Origin: Branchiostoma lanceolatum
Taxonomy: Eukaryota; Chordata; Leptocardii; Amphioxiformes; Branchiostomatidae
Length of the DNA: 64,000 nt
Direction: 5' to 3'
Assembly: GCF_035083965.1 (NCBI RefSeq)
Contig: NC_089722.1
Span: 25,793,081-25,857,080 of the forward strand
The translations under genes and the position numbers were made by a program. Below are positions 62,567 through 64,000 of this stretch, piece after piece. Under the pieces are notes generated by a model, which searched no databases, was not told the DNA's origin, and was given only the letters and a program-made list of their open reading frames with translations. Positions within the stretch are counted from its first letter, which is position 1; each line of letters begins with the position of its first letter.

Positions 62567-64000
62567 TCAGTATCCACCGTACCAGTCAGACGGAGGGACC
62601 CACTGAGTCACTGGCTTCCCCTTAATGGACGCGGCGTTAAGGCCTATCGGTATCATGGACATGGTGCACCTTTAAACACAGAGAATAAAAAAAGATTAAC
62701 ATTTCAAGAGAGACAACTTGGAGAAACTTTTTTTATCATTGTTCATTTGTGGCAATCAATGCAAGGTCTCCATCGTTTCGTTACGATTTGCAAAATCAAG
62801 AAAACAAGCCAACAAAATCAAAAAAACACTTGCAAAATTGCTAGAGAAAAGAATCCAATATATAACACACTTATTGAGAAGAGTAGGGGTGGCCCGGTGT
62901 GCTTGGCTGAAATAACACGAAAAGTAGCGAAACCGCACTTCCGAAAAGCATCACCCTTCACCTCAATATAGGATACTGCATTTGCATTGGCCTAACCTAA
63001 TATTAAACTTTGCTCTGTTACCAGGTGGTTCAATCGTTTCGTAAGCCATGTATGTCACTGTTCAATATGTGAGCTATGTCAACATACTGTCGGTAAGTTT
63101 ATATATAGGTCAACAAAACATGTGTACAGACCTTCCAGGCTCCACACCAAGCTCTCCAACGAGGAAGTCGTGAATCTCCTTAGTCCATCTTTCCTTGTCT
63201 TTCTCGTTACTCAGCTGAACGTCTGCCAACCGTACGTCACTGTACACGCACTTCTCACCCGAACCCCCAAGGAGCACGCGCTTGTTGACACGAATTTGGG
63301 AAAGGACATACTATGCAAGAAAGAAAAACAAAACATTGCCAATATTATTTTCACTCACGTGCTAGCCGGTGTCAATGACAAATCTCGGGTGTACAACAAA
63401 CGAGGCAACATAGAATTAACGTCTGTATTCGCCAGTTTCGTGGAGAAAGTATCAATCGAGCATGGAGGATATACACTAGCCTCTACCAGGCTTCAGAACT
63501 GTAGTCTCCCTGGCTAGCTAACTTCTCTGGTGTATATCTGTCTATTTGGCAAATTTCTACTATTTTTCTAGCGACCCGTGGAGCCTGGTAGAGGCTAGAT
63601 ATACACCGCGACAATAGTTTTTGAATGAAGACATTGTCGCCATTTTTGGCTATCCCAAAAGCTGGTAAAGGGGGCGAAGGTCAATGATAGTTTTTCCAAC
63701 ATGAACGGGAGGGGGTTTAACCGTGATTAGCAGGATATCGATAGCGACTGAAATTGAAGGGAAATGGGAGATAAATTTAGAAGAGAAAGTTAACGTTCTT
63801 TTGATTACCCATCGTCGAAGTTTCAAACACATGAGTCGTCGCCTTATTACCATAGTGTAAAGTACGATATTACACGGCTTTTGTGCAAAGTAAGAGAGCG
63901 GAAGTTTACAGGGTGACTTCGCCGTGTACTTACCCCCTCGTGCATTTTCATCATTTCAGACATGAACTTGGACAGCTTGGCGTCGAATTCTTGTGGAACG
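62567..64000 (-). CDS. MIF-family tautomerase-like protein, 5' end missing
   Basis: Three exons on the minus strand: 64000-63934 (partial), 63310-63132 and 62669-62567. They join in frame and the gene runs off the window. The visible 115 residues run VPQEFDAKLSKFMSEMMK, GYVLSQIRVNKRVLLGGSGE, KCVYSDVRLADVQLS, IHDFLVGELGVEPGR and end DWYGGY. The order matches MIF and D-dopachrome tautomerase (VPDGF, QYIAVHV, FGGSSEPC, LLAERLRISPDR), and the last intron falls after the same arginine as in human MIF. The catalytic N-terminal proline would be outside the window. The CxxC of mammalian MIF is absent (only one cysteine). The residues matching Tyr95 and Asn97 appear to be Thr and Ser, and the C-terminus is about 12 residues longer. 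MIF proteins are secreted cytokines with tautomerase folds; enzymatic activity here is doubtful. Confidence 0.78.
63477..63597. mobile_element. MITE, TAGCCTCTACC family, intact with 9-bp duplication
   Basis: It starts TAGCCTCTACCAGGCTTC and ends with the inverse GAGCCTGGTAGAGGCTA. GATATACAC flanks both sides (63468-63476 and 63598-63606). It contains the shared CTATTTGGCAAATTTCTACTA word. It lies in the first visible intron of the MIF-like gene and gives the best-preserved example of the family in this window. Confidence 0.9.

Noticed and set aside
1-64000. CRISPR arrays, operons or bacterial mobile elements
   Set aside because: Introns, poly-A signals and gene families show this is animal nuclear DNA; the tandem repeats seen are minisatellites without unique spacers.

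Overview
The window looks like nuclear DNA of an invertebrate deuterostome, most likely a lancelet (Branchiostoma). The evidence is GT-AG introns of 80 to 2,600 bp, metazoan-only gene families (CHFR, CENP-Q, MYDGF, MIF), leucine-rich-repeat surface proteins of the kind expanded in lancelets, and many short non-autonomous DNA transposons. The species call is an inference; no search was run. Exon models were built by hand from reading frames, splice sites and phase, and every intron in the models listed joins in frame.

Layout. 1-10.6 kb: no confident gene, two miniature transposons and one weak candidate exon. 10.6-12.2 kb (+): a single-exon LRR-Ig surface protein. 12.2-21.2 kb: intergenic, with a 1.1 kb TTAA-flanked element and a microsatellite. 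21.2-29.7 kb (+): a MYDGF-like gene followed by a second MYDGF module that has no first exon of its own and carries two versions of one exon. 31.7-33.6 kb (-): a two-exon gene for a small secreted cysteine-rich peptide. 35.1-39.4 kb (-): RFC2, nine exons. 39.9-43.9 kb (+): a CENP-Q gene, eight exons, head to head with RFC2 across 469 bp. 45.0-55.0 kb (-): CHFR, 18 exons, tail to tail with CENP-Q. 57.9-60.7 kb (+): a two-exon LRR receptor with a long tyrosine-motif tail. 62.6-64.0 kb (-): the 3' part of a MIF-like gene that runs off the window.

Three neighbouring genes act in the cell cycle: RFC2 (clamp loader), CENP-Q (kinetochore) and CHFR (mitotic checkpoint ubiquitin ligase). RFC2 and CENP-Q share an intergenic promoter with an E2F-type and an ETS-type site. 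The flanking genes encode secreted or surface proteins (two LRR proteins, MYDGF-like, cysteine-rich peptide, MIF-like). Most of the remaining DNA is unassigned or consists of miniature inverted-repeat transposons, several with clear target-site duplications and one inserted inside another.
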